Below are positions 32,235-42,211 of a DNA stretch of 64,000 nt, piece after piece. The translations under genes and the position numbers were made by a program. The first letter of the stretch is position 1; each line of letters begins with the position of its first letter. A model generated the notes under the pieces. That model was not told the origin of the DNA, ran no database searches, and was given only the letters and a program-made list of their open reading frames with translations. Location: assembly GCF_018885265.1 (NCBI RefSeq), contig NZ_CP076538.1:620001-684000 (forward strand), given 5' to 3'. This DNA is from Amycolatopsis aidingensis (GTDB taxonomy: Bacteria; Actinomycetota; Actinomycetes; Mycobacteriales; Pseudonocardiaceae).

Positions 32235-34178
32235 GTGTTGGGCATGACAGGCGTGGGTGACGACTCGCCGACAAGCCACAGCCGCCGCCCTGGCCGGCCG
32301 TGGCTTGTTTTGGGCTTCGCACTCGCCCTGGCAGCCACCGCCGCGCTCGTGCTCACCGAGGACCTTCGCTACCTGCGGCTCGGCATCATCGCCGCCCTGT
32401 GGGCCGCCCTGATCGGGGCGTTCATCGCTGCCAGGTACCGCAAGCAGGTCTCGGCAACCGAGGAGTCGGTCCGGCAGGCGCAGGAGGTCTACGAACTCGA
32501 GCTGGAGCGGGAGATCGCGGCACGCCGCGAGTACGAGCTGGAACTCGAGGCCGAGGCGCGGGACCGGGCCGAAGCGGATGCCCGGGACGAGCTCGAGGCC
32601 CTGCGCACCGAGGTGACCGCCCTGCGGGAGAGCCTGCAGTCGCTGTTCGGCGGCGAGGTGCTGTACGAGCGGGTGGCCCTGACCGCCCAGTCGACCCGGA
32701 TGCGCTCGTTGAACGAGGAACCGCGGCTGGTCACCGCCGCGGAGAGCCACGGGAGCAACGGAAGTAACGGCAAACCACGGGTCCAGCTGCCCGCGGGTGG
32801 CAAGCAGCGGGAGGCCGCGACGACCGGGGAGGCCGAGGAGCCTGCCGCGCGGCAGCCCGCTGAGCAGCCGACCGAGCTGATGGGCAGGGTGCTGGACCAG
32901 CCGGCCGAGGCGCAGGCCGCCCCCCGCCGCAAGCCGCAGGCACAGCAGGCCCCGGCCGCCAAGCAGGCCCCACCGAAGGCACCCGAGCAGCGCCAGGCCA
33001 CGCAGCAGCCACCGGCGCAGCGCCCGCCCCAGCGCTCGGCGCAGCAACCACCCCAGCGCCCGGCCCAGCAGCCACAGAACGCGGAAACCCAGGAGGTCCG
33101 CAGGCCGCAGCGCCCGGCCGCGGAGCAGGGGCCGCCGACCCGCCGGGTACCGCCACCGAACGAGCAGGTCGGCTCCGCAGCGGCCCGAGCGGCCAAGGCC
33201 GCGGGGGAGGCCCGTGCCGAGGCCGCGCGGATGCAGCAGCGCAGTGACCGACCCGACCGACCCGACCGGCCCGACCGTGGTGAGCACGGCAACCGGCCGG
33301 AGCGCCAGGAGGGTATGGCGGAGCAGCCGACCCGGGCCGACCTGCGGCCCGCGCGGGGGCAGCAGCCACCGGCCCAGCCGTCGCAGCGTCCGCAGCAGGA
33401 CCTGACGAAACCCGCGATGAACCGGCCGGCCCAGGGCAGGCCGGCGGCCAGCGTGCCCCCGCCGGCCCGCAAACCGGAGTCCGAACGCCAGCAGCCCGCC
33501 CAGTCCCAGCAGCCGCCGCCGAAGCAGCAGCCCGCCCAGCCGCAGCGACAACGGCAGGCCGCCGAGCCGCCCGCGGCGCGCAGCAGCCCCGCCATGCCAC
33601 CGGCCACGCCGAGCAGGCCGGCCCCGGCGGAACCGCCGACCGAGGTGAAGGGGGTTCAGCCGGACTGGAACACCACCTGGGAGCCGGAACCCTCCGGCAG
33701 GCACGGCGGCAACGGCGGCACGAACGGTGCCGCGGCGGCGAATGGCCACGGCCCCGCCATCGAACAGCCCGCCCAGCGCGGCGGGCGCAGGCGCAGGGCG
33801 GAGGAGGACGAGCAGCCGGAGCACGCCGCGCACGGCAGGCACGGCGCGCCCGAGTCCGGTGGCGGGCGCAGGCACCGGCCCGAGGGCGAGCCACCGTCCT
33901 GGGAACGGCTTGCCGGCACCGGATCCGAGGCCGAAAGCGGCTCCGAGAACGGCTCGCGGCATCGGGCCACCGGCAGCCACGCCAAGCCGGACGCGGAGGA
34001 AGCCGGGTACGGCAGGCGCTCCGCCGAGCGGCGGGACTCCGGCTACGGGCGCCGTTCGGCCGAGCAGGATGAGCCCTCCGGCTCGCATGCCGAGGGCCGC
34101 TCGGTGAGCGACCTGCTGGCCGCGCACGGTGCGGGCGGCTCGAGCACCCCGCGCAGGCGGCGGCGCGCCGAGGACTGA
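32235..34178 (+). CDS. Membrane-anchored DUF6779-like protein with long disordered tail
   Basis: 647 residues: two adjacent membrane segments near residues 22-65, then a coiled coil (about 70-135, EESVRQAQEVYELELEREIA), then more than 450 residues of Pro/Gln/Ala- and Arg-rich low complexity, including RPDRPDRPDRG. It matches Rv3604c in position and layout. The coiled coil and tail suggest a scaffold role at the membrane, but no function is known. Starts at 32235 (GTG), 32238 or 32244 (ATG) are all possible. Confidence 0.8.
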   Translation: MLGMTGVGDDSPTSHSRRPGRPWLVLGFALALAATAALVLTEDLRYLRLGIIAALWAALIGAFIAARYRKQVSATEESVRQAQEVYELELEREIAARREYELELEAEARDRAEADARDELEALRTEVTALRESLQSLFGGEVLYERVALTAQSTRMRSLNEEPRLVTAAESHGSNGSNGKPRVQLPAGGKQREAATTGEAEEPAARQPAEQPTELMGRVLDQPAEAQAAPRRKPQAQQAPAAKQAPPKAPEQRQATQQPPAQRPPQRSAQQPPQRPAQQPQNAETQEVRRPQRPAAEQGPPTRRVPPPNEQVGSAAARAAKAAGEARAEAARMQQRSDRPDRPDRPDRGEHGNRPERQEGMAEQPTRADLRPARGQQPPAQPSQRPQQDLTKPAMNRPAQGRPAASVPPPARKPESERQQPAQSQQPPPKQQPAQPQRQRQAAEPPAARSSPAMPPATPSRPAPAEPPTEVKGVQPDWNTTWEPEPSGRHGGNGGTNGAAAANGHGPAIEQPAQRGGRRRRAEEDEQPEHAAHGRHGAPESGGGRRHRPEGEPPSWERLAGTGSEAESGSENGSRHRATGSHAKPDAEEAGYGRRSAERRDSGYGRRSAEQDEPSGSHAEGRSVSDLLAAHGAGGSSTPRRRRRAED

Positions 34179-34267
34179 GGCCCATCGTCCCGGCAGGCGG
34201 CCGGATCCGGTTCGCGAACCGGCACTGATCACCCGGCTGTCACCGGGCCCGGCTATCGTGCCGGGGC

Positions 34268-35479
34268 GTGAGGGGATCCACGGGCACCGCTTCGCGGATG
34301 GGGAATCGCGGCCGGACGTTGCCGCAGCGGCACACACCGCGCCGGGTCACCGTGCTGTTGCCGGTGCTCGGCCTGGTCGCGGTCGCGCTCTGCGCACTGC
34401 TGCTGTTCGGCCTCGGCACCGCCAGGGTCGGGGTACTCGCCGTGGTGATCGGCACGGCCGCCGCGGTCATACCGGTGGCGGTGGTGGCCGCCACCTTCCT
34501 GTGGATCGACCGGTGGGAACCGGAGCCGGGCAGGCTGCTGCTGCTCTCGTTCTTCTGGGGCGCCTGCGTGGCCACGCTGACCGCGCTGCTGATCAACGAC
34601 ACCGCGGCGACCGTGGGGGACATGCTGCTCGGCAGCGGTCAGGGGGACAAGATCAGCGCCATCGTCTCCGCCCCACTGGTCGAGGAGGCGGTGAAGGCCA
34701 TGCCGGTGCTGGCCATATTCCTGCTGCGGCCGAGGGAGTTCGACGGCGTGGTGGACGGGATCGTCTACGCCGGGTTCAGCGCGGCCGGGTTCGCCTTCAC
34801 CGAGAACATCTACTACTTCGGCCGCGCGTTCGCCGAGCACGGCTTCGGCGACGGGACCAGCGCGGGCGTGCTGGCCGCCTTCATCCTGCGCGGGGTGCTC
34901 TCCCCGTTCACCCACCCGTTGTTCACCGTGCTCATCGGAATCGGGATCGGCGTCGCGGCCCGCAGCACCAGCCGCAAGCTGCGGGTGCTGGCACCGCTGG
35001 GCGGGTATCTGGCCGCGATCAGCCTGCACGCGCTGTGGAACGCGGCCGCGACCCTCGGCGGCGCGATCACCTTCCTCAACGTGTACTTCCTGATCATGGT
35101 GCCGATGTTCATCGGGGTGCTGTTGGCGGTGTTGTGGCAGCGGCGCAGGGAGCAGCGGATCATCGCCGCGGCGTTGCCCGCGATGGTGCGGGCCAAGTGG
35201 ATCGCGCCATCGGAGGTCGAACTGCTGGCCAGCCTTTCCGGGCGGCGGCAGTGGCGGCGGCAGGCCGCACGGGAGTCCGGGCGGCGCGCGGCGGCCGCGG
35301 TGGCTGCCTACCAGGCCAGCGTGACGGAGCTGGCCTTCCTGCGCCGCAACGTCGCCGTCGGTACCGCCGAAGGTGACCCCGGCCACCGGCAGGAGCGGCT
35401 GCTCGCTGCCCTGCGCGCGGCACGGGCGGAGGCGGTGCGGCTGGCCGCCGACCGGCCGGAACCGGCTCCGGGTGGGTGA
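34268..35479 (+). CDS. PrsW-family intramembrane metalloprotease
   Basis: 403-residue protein with about eight membrane segments. PrsW/CPBP-like motifs are visible: VEEAVKA (E-E-x-x-K), GFAFTENIYYF and the late His in SLHALWNAAAT, plus THPLFT. Members cut membrane-bound substrates such as anti-sigma factors within the bilayer. A hydrophilic C-terminal region of about 130 residues follows. It is an addition to the block between the Rv3604c-like and Rv3603c-like genes. An ATG at 34298 is an alternative start. Confidence 0.88.
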   Translation: MRGSTGTASRMGNRGRTLPQRHTPRRVTVLLPVLGLVAVALCALLLFGLGTARVGVLAVVIGTAAAVIPVAVVAATFLWIDRWEPEPGRLLLLSFFWGACVATLTALLINDTAATVGDMLLGSGQGDKISAIVSAPLVEEAVKAMPVLAIFLLRPREFDGVVDGIVYAGFSAAGFAFTENIYYFGRAFAEHGFGDGTSAGVLAAFILRGVLSPFTHPLFTVLIGIGIGVAARSTSRKLRVLAPLGGYLAAISLHALWNAAATLGGAITFLNVYFLIMVPMFIGVLLAVLWQRRREQRIIAAALPAMVRAKWIAPSEVELLASLSGRRQWRRQAARESGRRAAAAVAAYQASVTELAFLRRNVAVGTAEGDPGHRQERLLAALRAARAEAVRLAADRPEPAPGG

Positions 35480-35628
35480 CCCGCTCCGGGTGAAGCTCAT
35501 CACCTCCCGCGCGCGCTCCGCCCGGCCGGGGGCTACTCTCGCGCCCGTCGTCTGGTACCCGCGAGCGGATGCGGGACTGGAACGAGAATGGGAGTTTCGA
35601 AGGTGATGTGCAGCCGCAGGGGCATGCG

Positions 35629-36531
35629 ATGACGCGCCCGGCCCGCCTCGCGGTCGGCGTGGTGTCGGCAGGCCGGGTGGGCAGCGTGCTCGGCGCCGCA
35701 CTCGCCAGGGCCGGGCACACCGTGGTCGCGGCCGCCGGGATTTCCGACGCCTCGATCCGCCGGGCCGAGCGGTTGCTGCCGGAGGTCCCGTTGCTGCCTG
35801 CCGACGAGGTCGTCCGCAGGGCCGACCTGGTACTGCTTGCCCTCCCCGACGACGCGCTCGCCGATATGGTGCGCGGGCTGGCCACCACCGGTGTGCTGCG
35901 CGCGGGACAGATCGTGGTGCACACCTCCGGCGCGCACGGCGTGGGAATCCTCGAGCCCGCCACCGAACTCGGCGCACTGCCGCTGGCCCTGCATCCGGTG
36001 ATGACCTTCACCGGCCGCACCGAGGACCTGGAACGGATCACCGCCTGCTCGATCGGGGTGACCGCGAACGCCGAGGACGAGGCCGCGTGGAATGTCGGCG
36101 AGGCGCTGGCGATGGAGATGGGCGCCGAGCCGGTCCGGATCCCGGAGTCCGCGCGCGGGCTGTACCACGCCGCGCTGGCCCATGGCGCGAACCACCTGAT
36201 CACGCTGGTCGCCGACTGCGTGGAACTGCTGCGCGAATCCGGAATCCCCAGCGGCGAGAAGGTGCTCGGTCCGTTGCTGTCCGCGGCGCTGGACAATGTG
36301 CTGCGGCACGGCGATCGCGCGCTCACCGGGCCGGTCGCCAGGGGCGACACCGGTACCGTCCGCACCCACCTCGAGGTGCTGGGGCAACGGGCTCCCGAGG
36401 TCGTCGACTGCTACACCACCCTCGCCAGGCGGACCGCGGCGCGGGCCAGTGGCTCCGGGCTGTTGCCGGAACCGGCCGCCACCGAGGTGACCCGCCTGCT
36501 CGACGACCCCGATGGACGTGAGACACCGTGA
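35629..36531 (+). CDS. Rossmann-like DUF2520 protein upstream of panC
   Basis: 300-residue protein with an N-terminal NAD(P)-binding fold (GVVSAGRVGSVLGAALARAG), a HTSGAHG motif, and a C-terminal helical DUF2520 domain (YHAALAHGANHLITLVADCV). It resembles ketopantoate-reductase-like dehydrogenases. Its fixed place before panC and panD (Rv3603c position) suggests a role in pantothenate synthesis, possibly as a ketopantoate reductase, but this is inference. The panC GTG overlaps its stop by 4 bp. ATG 35629 fits the start of the fold. Confidence 0.88.
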   Translation: MTRPARLAVGVVSAGRVGSVLGAALARAGHTVVAAAGISDASIRRAERLLPEVPLLPADEVVRRADLVLLALPDDALADMVRGLATTGVLRAGQIVVHTSGAHGVGILEPATELGALPLALHPVMTFTGRTEDLERITACSIGVTANAEDEAAWNVGEALAMEMGAEPVRIPESARGLYHAALAHGANHLITLVADCVELLRESGIPSGEKVLGPLLSAALDNVLRHGDRALTGPVARGDTGTVRTHLEVLGQRAPEVVDCYTTLARRTAARASGSGLLPEPAATEVTRLLDDPDGRETP

Positions 36532-37445
36532 CTGTCCCGAAGTTCACCCGTAACCAGCTGAACGTCTACTCCGCGCCCGCGGACATGCGCCGGGTGGCCG
36601 AGGCTTTGCGCGGGGTGGGGCGCAGGCTCGCGCTGGTACCGACCATGGGCGCGCTGCACGACGGGCACCGGGAGCTGCTGCGCAGGGCGAAACGGTTGCC
36701 GAACACCGTGGTTGCCGCCTCGATCTTCGTGAACCCGTTGCAGTTCGGGGAAGGAGAGGACTTCGAGGCCTATCCCCGGCCGCTGGAGCGGGATCTGGAG
36801 GTGCTCGCCGAGGACGGCGTTGAGATCGCCTTCACCCCGCAGCAACCGGACCTGTATCCGGAGGGCTCGACGGTGACCGTGCACCCCGGCCCGCTCGGCG
36901 CGGAGCTGGAGGGCGCTTTCCGGCCCGGGCACTTCGCAGGCGTGCTCACCGTGGTGGCGAAGCTGTTCAACATCGTGCGCCCGCAGTACGCCTTCTTCGG
37001 CGAGAAGGACTACCAGCAGCTGGTGCTGATCCGCCGGATGGTGCGGGACCTGGACCTCGACCTGCGGGTGATCGGCGTGCCGACCGTGCGGGAGCGGGAC
37101 GGCCTCGCGCTGTCCTCGCGCAATGTGTACCTCGACACCGCACAGCGGGAGTCAGCCGTGGCCATTTCCGCCGCGCTGACCGCGGGCGCGCACAGCGGCG
37201 GGCGCGGCGCGACGGCCGCGATCGAGGCGGCGCGGCAGGTACTGGCCGCCCGGCCGGAGGTCGCCGTGGATTACCTGGAACTACGGGGAACCGAACTGGG
37301 TACCGCGCCCGTCGATGGGGAGGCACGCCTGTTGATCGCCGCCAGGGTCGGGAATACCCGGTTGATCGACAACGTTCCGGTGTTGCTCGGCAGCGCGGCC
37401 GAGTATGGGGTGCAGGAGCCGTCCACAGAGGACGCAGGGGTTTAG
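36528..37445 (+). CDS. panC: Pantothenate synthetase
   Basis: 305-residue enzyme that joins pantoate and beta-alanine with ATP. Signatures: LVPTMGALHDGHRELL (HIGH-like), FVNPLQFGEGED, FFGEKDYQQLVLIRRMV and LSSRNVYL. GTGA overlap with the DUF2520 gene; panD starts 9 bp after its end, so beta-alanine supply and use are coupled. Confidence 0.95.
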   Translation: MTVPKFTRNQLNVYSAPADMRRVAEALRGVGRRLALVPTMGALHDGHRELLRRAKRLPNTVVAASIFVNPLQFGEGEDFEAYPRPLERDLEVLAEDGVEIAFTPQQPDLYPEGSTVTVHPGPLGAELEGAFRPGHFAGVLTVVAKLFNIVRPQYAFFGEKDYQQLVLIRRMVRDLDLDLRVIGVPTVRERDGLALSSRNVYLDTAQRESAVAISAALTAGAHSGGRGATAAIEAARQVLAARPEVAVDYLELRGTELGTAPVDGEARLLIAARVGNTRLIDNVPVLLGSAAEYGVQEPSTEDAGV

Positions 37446-37454
37446 GAGAGTCCG

Positions 37455-37958
37455 ATGTACCGCACCATGCTGAAGTCGAAGATCCACAGAGCGACGGTCA
37501 CCCAGGCGGATCTGCACTATGTGGGCTCGGTCACGGTGGACGAGACCCTGATGGAGGCGGCCGACCTGCTGCCGGGCGAACTGGTTTCCATCGTGGACAT
37601 CACCAATGGCGCGCGGCTGGAGACCTACGTGATCACCGGCGAGCGGGACAGCGGGGTGCTTGGCATCAACGGCGCCGCCGCGCATCTGGTGCACCCCGGC
37701 GACCTGGTGATCCTGATCGCCTACGGCCAGATGGACTCCGCGGAGGCCGCCACCTACCAGCCGCGGATCGTGTTCGTGGACGAGCAGAACCGGATCGTCG
37801 AGTCCGGCAGTGACGCGGCGCACGCCCCGGAAGGTTCCGGTCTGGTCAGCGGTGCCCTGCCGATCGTCGACCGGCCCGTTGGTGAGCCGCTGACCTTCCC
37901 GGTTGCCGAGACCTCGGATGCGGCACGGCTGGACGCCCTGCTGCACGCCGACGGGTAG
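37455..37958 (+). CDS. panD: Aspartate 1-decarboxylase proenzyme
   Basis: 167-residue pyruvoyl enzyme precursor that makes beta-alanine from aspartate. Self-cleavage is expected between Gly24 and Ser25 in [10 protein letters not shown], leaving the pyruvoyl group on the alpha chain; Lys9, Tyr58-region residues and [14 protein letters not shown] are present. A C-terminal tail of about 45 residues is longer than in many bacteria, as in other actinobacteria. AGGAGAG precedes the start. Confidence 0.95.
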   Translation: MYRTMLKSKIHRATVTQADLHYVGSVTVDETLMEAADLLPGELVSIVDITNGARLETYVITGERDSGVLGINGAAAHLVHPGDLVILIAYGQMDSAEAATYQPRIVFVDEQNRIVESGSDAAHAPEGSGLVSGALPIVDRPVGEPLTFPVAETSDAARLDALLHADG

Positions 37959-37970
37959 CGGGCGACGTTC

Positions 37971-38759
37971 GTGCTGCTCGCCATCGACGTCGGGAACACC
38001 AATATCGTGCTCGGCCTGTACCAGGGCCGCGGGGACACCGCCGAGCTCGTCCGGGACTGGCGGATGCGTACCGACGCCCGGATCACCTCCGACGAGCTCG
38101 CGCTGACCATGCGCGGCCTGCTCGGCGAGCATGCCGACGCGGTGACCGGGATCAGCGCACTGTCCACCGTGCCAGCGGTACTGCGGGAACTGCGGGTGAT
38201 GCTGGACCGGTACTACCCGCGGGTGCCGCGGGTCGTGGTCGAGCCAGGGGTGCGCACCGGCGTGCCGTTGCTGGTGGACAACCCCAAGGAGGTCGGCGGG
38301 GACCGGCTGGTGAACACCCTTGCCGCGCACCATCTGCACGACACCGCCTGCGTGGTGGTGGACTTCGGAACCTCGACCAACGTGGATGCGATCTCGGCCC
38401 GCGGGGAGTTCCTCGGCGGGGCTTTCGCCCCGGGGATCGAGATCTCGGTGGACGCGCTGGCCGCGCGGGCCGCGGCGTTGCGCAAGGTGGAGCTGGTTCC
38501 ACCGCGTTCGGTCATCGGCAAGAACACGGTGACCTGCCTGCAGTCCGGGATCCTGTTCGGCTTCGCGGGCCAGGTGGACGGCCTGGTGCGGCGGATCGTG
38601 CGCGAACTGGCCCCCGGCGGCCGGGAACCGGTGGCGGTGATCGCCACCGGCGGGCTGGCGCCGCTGGTGCTCGCCGAGTCGGAGACCATCACCGAGCATG
38701 TGCCCGACCTCACGCTGCTCGGCCTGCGCCTTGCCTACGAGCGCAACACCAGGGACTGA
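37971..38759 (+). CDS. coaX: Type III pantothenate kinase
   Basis: 262-residue acetate-kinase-fold enzyme that phosphorylates pantothenate, first step of CoA synthesis. Motifs: N-terminal LLAIDVGNTNIVLG, NPKEVGGDRLVN, DFGTSTNVDAIS and the late ATGGLAPLV. GTG start 12 bp after panD. It completes a pantothenate-to-CoA operon with the DUF2520 gene, panC and panD. Confidence 0.95.
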   Translation: MLLAIDVGNTNIVLGLYQGRGDTAELVRDWRMRTDARITSDELALTMRGLLGEHADAVTGISALSTVPAVLRELRVMLDRYYPRVPRVVVEPGVRTGVPLLVDNPKEVGGDRLVNTLAAHHLHDTACVVVDFGTSTNVDAISARGEFLGGAFAPGIEISVDALAARAAALRKVELVPPRSVIGKNTVTCLQSGILFGFAGQVDGLVRRIVRELAPGGREPVAVIATGGLAPLVLAESETITEHVPDLTLLGLRLAYERNTRD

Positions 38760-38762
38760 GCC

Positions 38763-39089
38763 TCAGCCGGTCCCGGCCGGTAGCAGTTTCAGTCCGAGCA
38801 CCCCCGCGACGATCAGCACCAGGCAGAGGATCCGGCCGGTGGACACCGGGTCGCCCAGCGCGAGCATGCCCCAGGCCGCGGCGCCGACCGCGCCGATGCC
38901 GACCCACACCACGTATGCCGTACCGACCGGGATGTCCCGCATCGCGTAGGCGAGGCCGCCCATGCTCAGTGCGAGGGCGAGCAGGAACAACAGGCTGGGC
39001 CCGAGCTTGCTGAAGCCCTTCGATGCGCCGAGCGCCGCGGCCCACACGGTTTCCAGCACTCCCGAGACGACAAGCACGATCCACGACAT
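38763..39089 (-). CDS. gdx: SMR-family guanidinium exporter, Gdx/SugE type
   Basis: 108-residue protein with four membrane helices. The active-site Glu lies in VVSGVLETVWAAALGASKGF, typical of the Gdx (SugE) branch rather than EmrE, and the GTAYVVWVGIGAVG segment is standard. Gdx exports guanidinium in exchange for protons as a dimer. The ATG at 39089 has GGAGG at good spacing; the longer in-frame start at 39125 would run into the leader. A guanidine-III riboswitch sits 45 bp upstream, which strongly supports the substrate. Confidence 0.93.
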   Translation of the reverse strand: MSWIVLVVSGVLETVWAAALGASKGFSKLGPSLLFLLALALSMGGLAYAMRDIPVGTAYVVWVGIGAVGAAAWGMLALGDPVSTGRILCLVLIVAGVLGLKLLPAGTG

Positions 39090-39133
39090 TTCCCGGCCTC
39101 CGCGATCATCGGAACGGACATTCATTCGATGTC

Positions 39134-39173
39134 GCGTCGTCTTGTCGATGCCGGGTACGACGCACTCGTCCGG
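39134..39173 (-). ncRNA. Guanidine-III (ykkC-III) riboswitch
   Basis: On the minus strand the 40 nt start CCGGACGAG and end ACAAGACGACGC. GCGTCGT pairs perfectly with ACGACGC to form the main helix, and the 5' CCGG can pair with CCGG of TACCCGG to form the pseudoknot. Conserved loop bases GGACGAG, TACCCGG and GACAAGACG match the known guanidine-III class. It precedes the guanidinium exporter gene, its expected target, and probably turns expression on when guanidine binds. Confidence 0.92.
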
Positions 39174-39197
39174 GGCGGCCGCGCCGCCACCCCCAAG

Positions 39198-39965
39198 CTA
39201 GCACGCTCGTCTCGCCCGGAGGGCGGTGGTGACCAGGGGGAGGTCGAACTCGCCGGTGGCGGTCTCCGGGCGGGCGGCGAGGAACTCCCGTGCCGCGCGC
39301 AGTTTCCGGGTCCGCTCCTCCTCCGTGGCGACCAGCAGGTGCGAGTGCGTCGCGATCGTCTCCAGCAGGGTGTCCGCGGTACGCCGTTGCGCGTGCGGGA
39401 AGAACGCCTGCTCGGCGGGCCGGAAGGCCGGATACTCGGGCAGCGCCACCGGATCGCGCCAGTCCCGGCTCGCCCCCGTCCTGGTCAGCGCGCTGAATTC
39501 GGCGACCCAGCCGATGGCATGGTCCTCGTGGTTCCACAACGCGACCAGCACGCCACCCGGCCGCAGCACCCTGCCGATCTCGGTCAGCGCGACCTCGAGG
39601 TCGAACCAGTGCAGCGCCTGCCCTGCGAACACCGCGTCCACGCAGGCGTCCGGCAGCGGGATGTCCTCGGCCCTGCCCGCCAGCGCCGGTACGGCTGGCA
39701 GTGCCACGCGTAACTGGGCGAGCATTTCCGCGTCCGGCTCCACCGCGGTGACCTCCGCGCCGGTGTGTAACAGGGTGGCCGTCAGTTTTCCGGTACCGGC
39801 GGCCAGATCCAGTATTTCTCGCGGCGGATGCGCGATTTCCGCCAAACCCCATTCGACGGCGGCCCACGGATAGTCCGGCCGATGCCGGGCGTACGCGCTC
39901 GCCCGCCGACCGAACGAACCGGCCCGAAGTGCTTTCAACTCCGCGTCCGGAGTGGTGTCGCTCAC
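39198..39965 (-). CDS. Class I SAM-dependent methyltransferase
   Basis: 255-residue methyltransferase with a Rossmann core: motif [16 protein letters not shown], acidic residue in [11 protein letters not shown], motif around [15 protein letters not shown] and [14 protein letters not shown]. This is the UbiE/Methyltransf_11 type; the substrate is unknown. The GTG at 39965 gives the normal length. It is 24 bp upstream of the riboswitch on the same strand and is not itself under the switch. Confidence 0.9.
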   Translation of the reverse strand: MSDTTPDAELKALRAGSFGRRASAYARHRPDYPWAAVEWGLAEIAHPPREILDLAAGTGKLTATLLHTGAEVTAVEPDAEMLAQLRVALPAVPALAGRAEDIPLPDACVDAVFAGQALHWFDLEVALTEIGRVLRPGGVLVALWNHEDHAIGWVAEFSALTRTGASRDWRDPVALPEYPAFRPAEQAFFPHAQRRTADTLLETIATHSHLLVATEEERTRKLRAAREFLAARPETATGEFDLPLVTTALRARRAC

Positions 39966-40064
39966 GGGGACAAACCTAGCCCGCCGCCGTGCCCTCGTGC
40001 CGGGCTGCCGCACCGGCAGATCCGGTTCGCGTGGCGTCCAGCCGGGTTCGTACGCTATGTGACC

Positions 40065-41585
40065 ATGACCGACAACCCGGCCGCGCAGCCCCCTGAGCGC
40101 GCGAACATGGACGACGACCTGCCCGAACAGATGCGCGTGCGTCGGGAAAAGCGTGATCGGATCCTGGCCGAGGGGATCGATCCCTACCCGGTCGAGGTCG
40201 CGCGGACGCACACGCTGGCCGAGGTGCGGCAGGCACATTCGGAGCTGCCCGCGGACACCGCGACCGGTAGCAGGGTCGGCGTGACCGGCCGGGTGATGTT
40301 CATGCGCAACACCGGGAAACTGTGCTTCGCGACCCTGCGCGAGGGGGATGGCACCGAGCTGCAGGCCATGCTCAGCCTGGCGCAGGTCGGCGGGGACGCG
40401 CTGGCAGCGTGGAAGTCCGATGTCGATCTCGGCGACCACGTGTTCGTGCAGGGTGAGGTGATCACCTCCAAGCGCGGGGAACTCTCGGTCCTCGCGGACA
40501 GCTGGCGGCTGACCTCCAAGGCGATTCGCCCGCTGCCGGTGGCGCACAAGGACCTGGCCGAGGAGACCCGGATCCGCCAGCGCTACGTCGATCTGCTGCT
40601 GCGGCCCAAGGCACGGGATGTGGTGCGGACCCGGTCCACCGTGCTGCGTGCGCTGCGGGATTCGTTCCACCGGCGGGGTTTCACCGAGGTGGAGACCCCG
40701 ATGCTGCAGACGATGCCGGGCGGGGCAGCCGCCCGGCCGTTCGTCACGCATTCCAACGCCTTCGACCTCGATCTCTACCTGCGTATCGCCCCCGAGTTGT
40801 ACCTCAAGCGCTGTGTGGTCGGCGGTATCGAGAAGGTGTTCGAGATCAACCGAAACTTCCGCAACGAGGGCAGTGACTCCTCACATTCGCCCGAGTTCGC
40901 CATGCTGGAGTACTACCAGGCGTACAGTTCCTACGATGGCATGGCGGCATTGACCCGGGAGTTGGTACAGGAGGCGGCCGAAGCTGCGTTCGGTACGCAG
41001 GTGGTGACCCTTTCTGACGGGTCTTCCTATGACCTGTCCGGCGATTGGACGAGTCTGACGATGTACGGCTCGCTATCTGATGCGCTCGGTGCCGAGGTGA
41101 CTCCCGACACCTCGGCGGAGAAGTTGCGTTCGTTCGCCGATGCCCATGGTCTCGAGACCGATCCGAAACTCGGTCATGGCAAGCTGGTCGAAGAACTGTG
41201 GGAACACCTCGTGGGCGACCACTTGCATGCTCCCACATTCGTCCGTGATTTTCCGTTGGAGACTTCTCCGCTGACCAGGCAGCACCGCAGCCAGCCGGGC
41301 ATTGCCGAGAAGTGGGACCTCTACGTGCGCGGATTCGAGCTCGCCACCGGCTACTCGGAACTGGTGGATCCGGTCGCGGAGCGGCAACGGTTGACCGAGC
41401 AGGCCCGGCTGGGCGCGCAAGGGGATAGCGAGGCCATGCGGCTGGATGAGGATTTCCTGCGGGCCCTCGAGTACGGAATGCCCCCCAGTGGGGGCGTCGG
41501 AATGGGCATCGATCGGTTGCTGATGGCGCTCACCGGTCTCGGTATCCGCGAGACGATCCTGTTCCCGCTGGTCCGGCCGGAATAG
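40065..41585 (+). CDS. lysS: Lysyl-tRNA synthetase, class II
   Basis: 506-residue class II synthetase: N-terminal OB-fold anticodon-binding domain (about 50-150, [20 protein letters not shown]) and the catalytic core with motif 1 (FTEVETPML), motif 2 ([20 protein letters not shown]) and motif 3 ([13 protein letters not shown]). A GTG at 40059 in frame is an alternative start. Followed after 188 bp by lsr2, as in M. tuberculosis. Confidence 0.95.
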   Translation: MTDNPAAQPPERANMDDDLPEQMRVRREKRDRILAEGIDPYPVEVARTHTLAEVRQAHSELPADTATGSRVGVTGRVMFMRNTGKLCFATLREGDGTELQAMLSLAQVGGDALAAWKSDVDLGDHVFVQGEVITSKRGELSVLADSWRLTSKAIRPLPVAHKDLAEETRIRQRYVDLLLRPKARDVVRTRSTVLRALRDSFHRRGFTEVETPMLQTMPGGAAARPFVTHSNAFDLDLYLRIAPELYLKRCVVGGIEKVFEINRNFRNEGSDSSHSPEFAMLEYYQAYSSYDGMAALTRELVQEAAEAAFGTQVVTLSDGSSYDLSGDWTSLTMYGSLSDALGAEVTPDTSAEKLRSFADAHGLETDPKLGHGKLVEELWEHLVGDHLHAPTFVRDFPLETSPLTRQHRSQPGIAEKWDLYVRGFELATGYSELVDPVAERQRLTEQARLGAQGDSEAMRLDEDFLRALEYGMPPSGGVGMGIDRLLMALTGLGIRETILFPLVRPE

Positions 41586-41773
41586 CCAAGGAGACCCGGG
41601 CGTAACCCGTAAGGCTGACAAGCCGGTTGAGTCACCGACACCTAATCCAAACGTGATTTGCGTTTAGTCGCTTCAACGGGTATTAATGTCGTAGTTGAAG
41701 GCTTCTGGCTAGGTCGCGTGGAGCGTGTGGGTACCTGCTGCGATCAATCGCCAGCGCAAACAGGAGGAAACAG

Positions 41774-42124
41774 ATGGCGCAGAAGGTGCTCGTCTCACTG
41801 GTGGACGATCTGGATGGTTCCGAGGCCGAGGAGACCGTTGAGTTCGGTCTCGACGGCGTGAGCTACCAGATCGATTTGTCATCGGAGAATGCCGAGGAAC
41901 TGCGGGACGCGCTGGCGCAGTACGTCGAGCATGCACGGCGGGCCGGTGGCCGCAAGCGTACCGGCACCAAGGCCTCCGCGAAGGTGGCCGCGGCCAGGCC
42001 CGCTTCGGTCGACCGGGAGCAGAACCAGGCGATTCGTGCCTGGGCCCGCAAGAATGGTTTTCAGGTCTCCGACCGCGGGCGTATCCCGTCCGAGGTCGTG
42101 GAGGCGTACCACAAGAAGAACTGA
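41774..42124 (+). CDS. lsr2: Lsr2 nucleoid-associated xenogeneic silencer
   Basis: 116-residue Lsr2: N-terminal oligomerisation domain ([29 protein letters not shown]) and C-terminal DNA-binding domain with the AT-hook-like RGR in [18 protein letters not shown]. It binds AT-rich minor grooves and silences acquired DNA, which is relevant to the AT-rich cargo near 7-9.8 kb. AGGAGG precedes the ATG. The 188-bp upstream region (41586-41773) is locally AT-rich and may be self-regulated. Confidence 0.96.
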   Translation: MAQKVLVSLVDDLDGSEAEETVEFGLDGVSYQIDLSSENAEELRDALAQYVEHARRAGGRKRTGTKASAKVAAARPASVDREQNQAIRAWARKNGFQVSDRGRIPSEVVEAYHKKN

Positions 42125-42138
42125 GGCGGCCCCGACCG

Positions 42139-42175
42139 TGTTCCGGGCCGCCGGGAATCCTCGCGGCCCGGAACA
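42139..42175. terminator. Hairpin terminator after lsr2
   Basis: Perfect 13-bp inverted repeat TGTTCCGGGCCGC (42139-42151) and GCGGCCCGGAACA (42163-42175) with an 11-nt loop, between convergent lsr2 and the AraC-type gene. No T-run. Confidence 0.75.
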
Positions 42176-42211
42176 TCGGCTGGAACACATCGAAAATCCT
42201 GATGGGCTGAC

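Noticed and set aside
32223..34337. A 704-codon minus-strand frame
   Set aside because: Shadow of the low-complexity DUF6779-like gene; translation is Gly/Leu/Arg-rich without a pattern.
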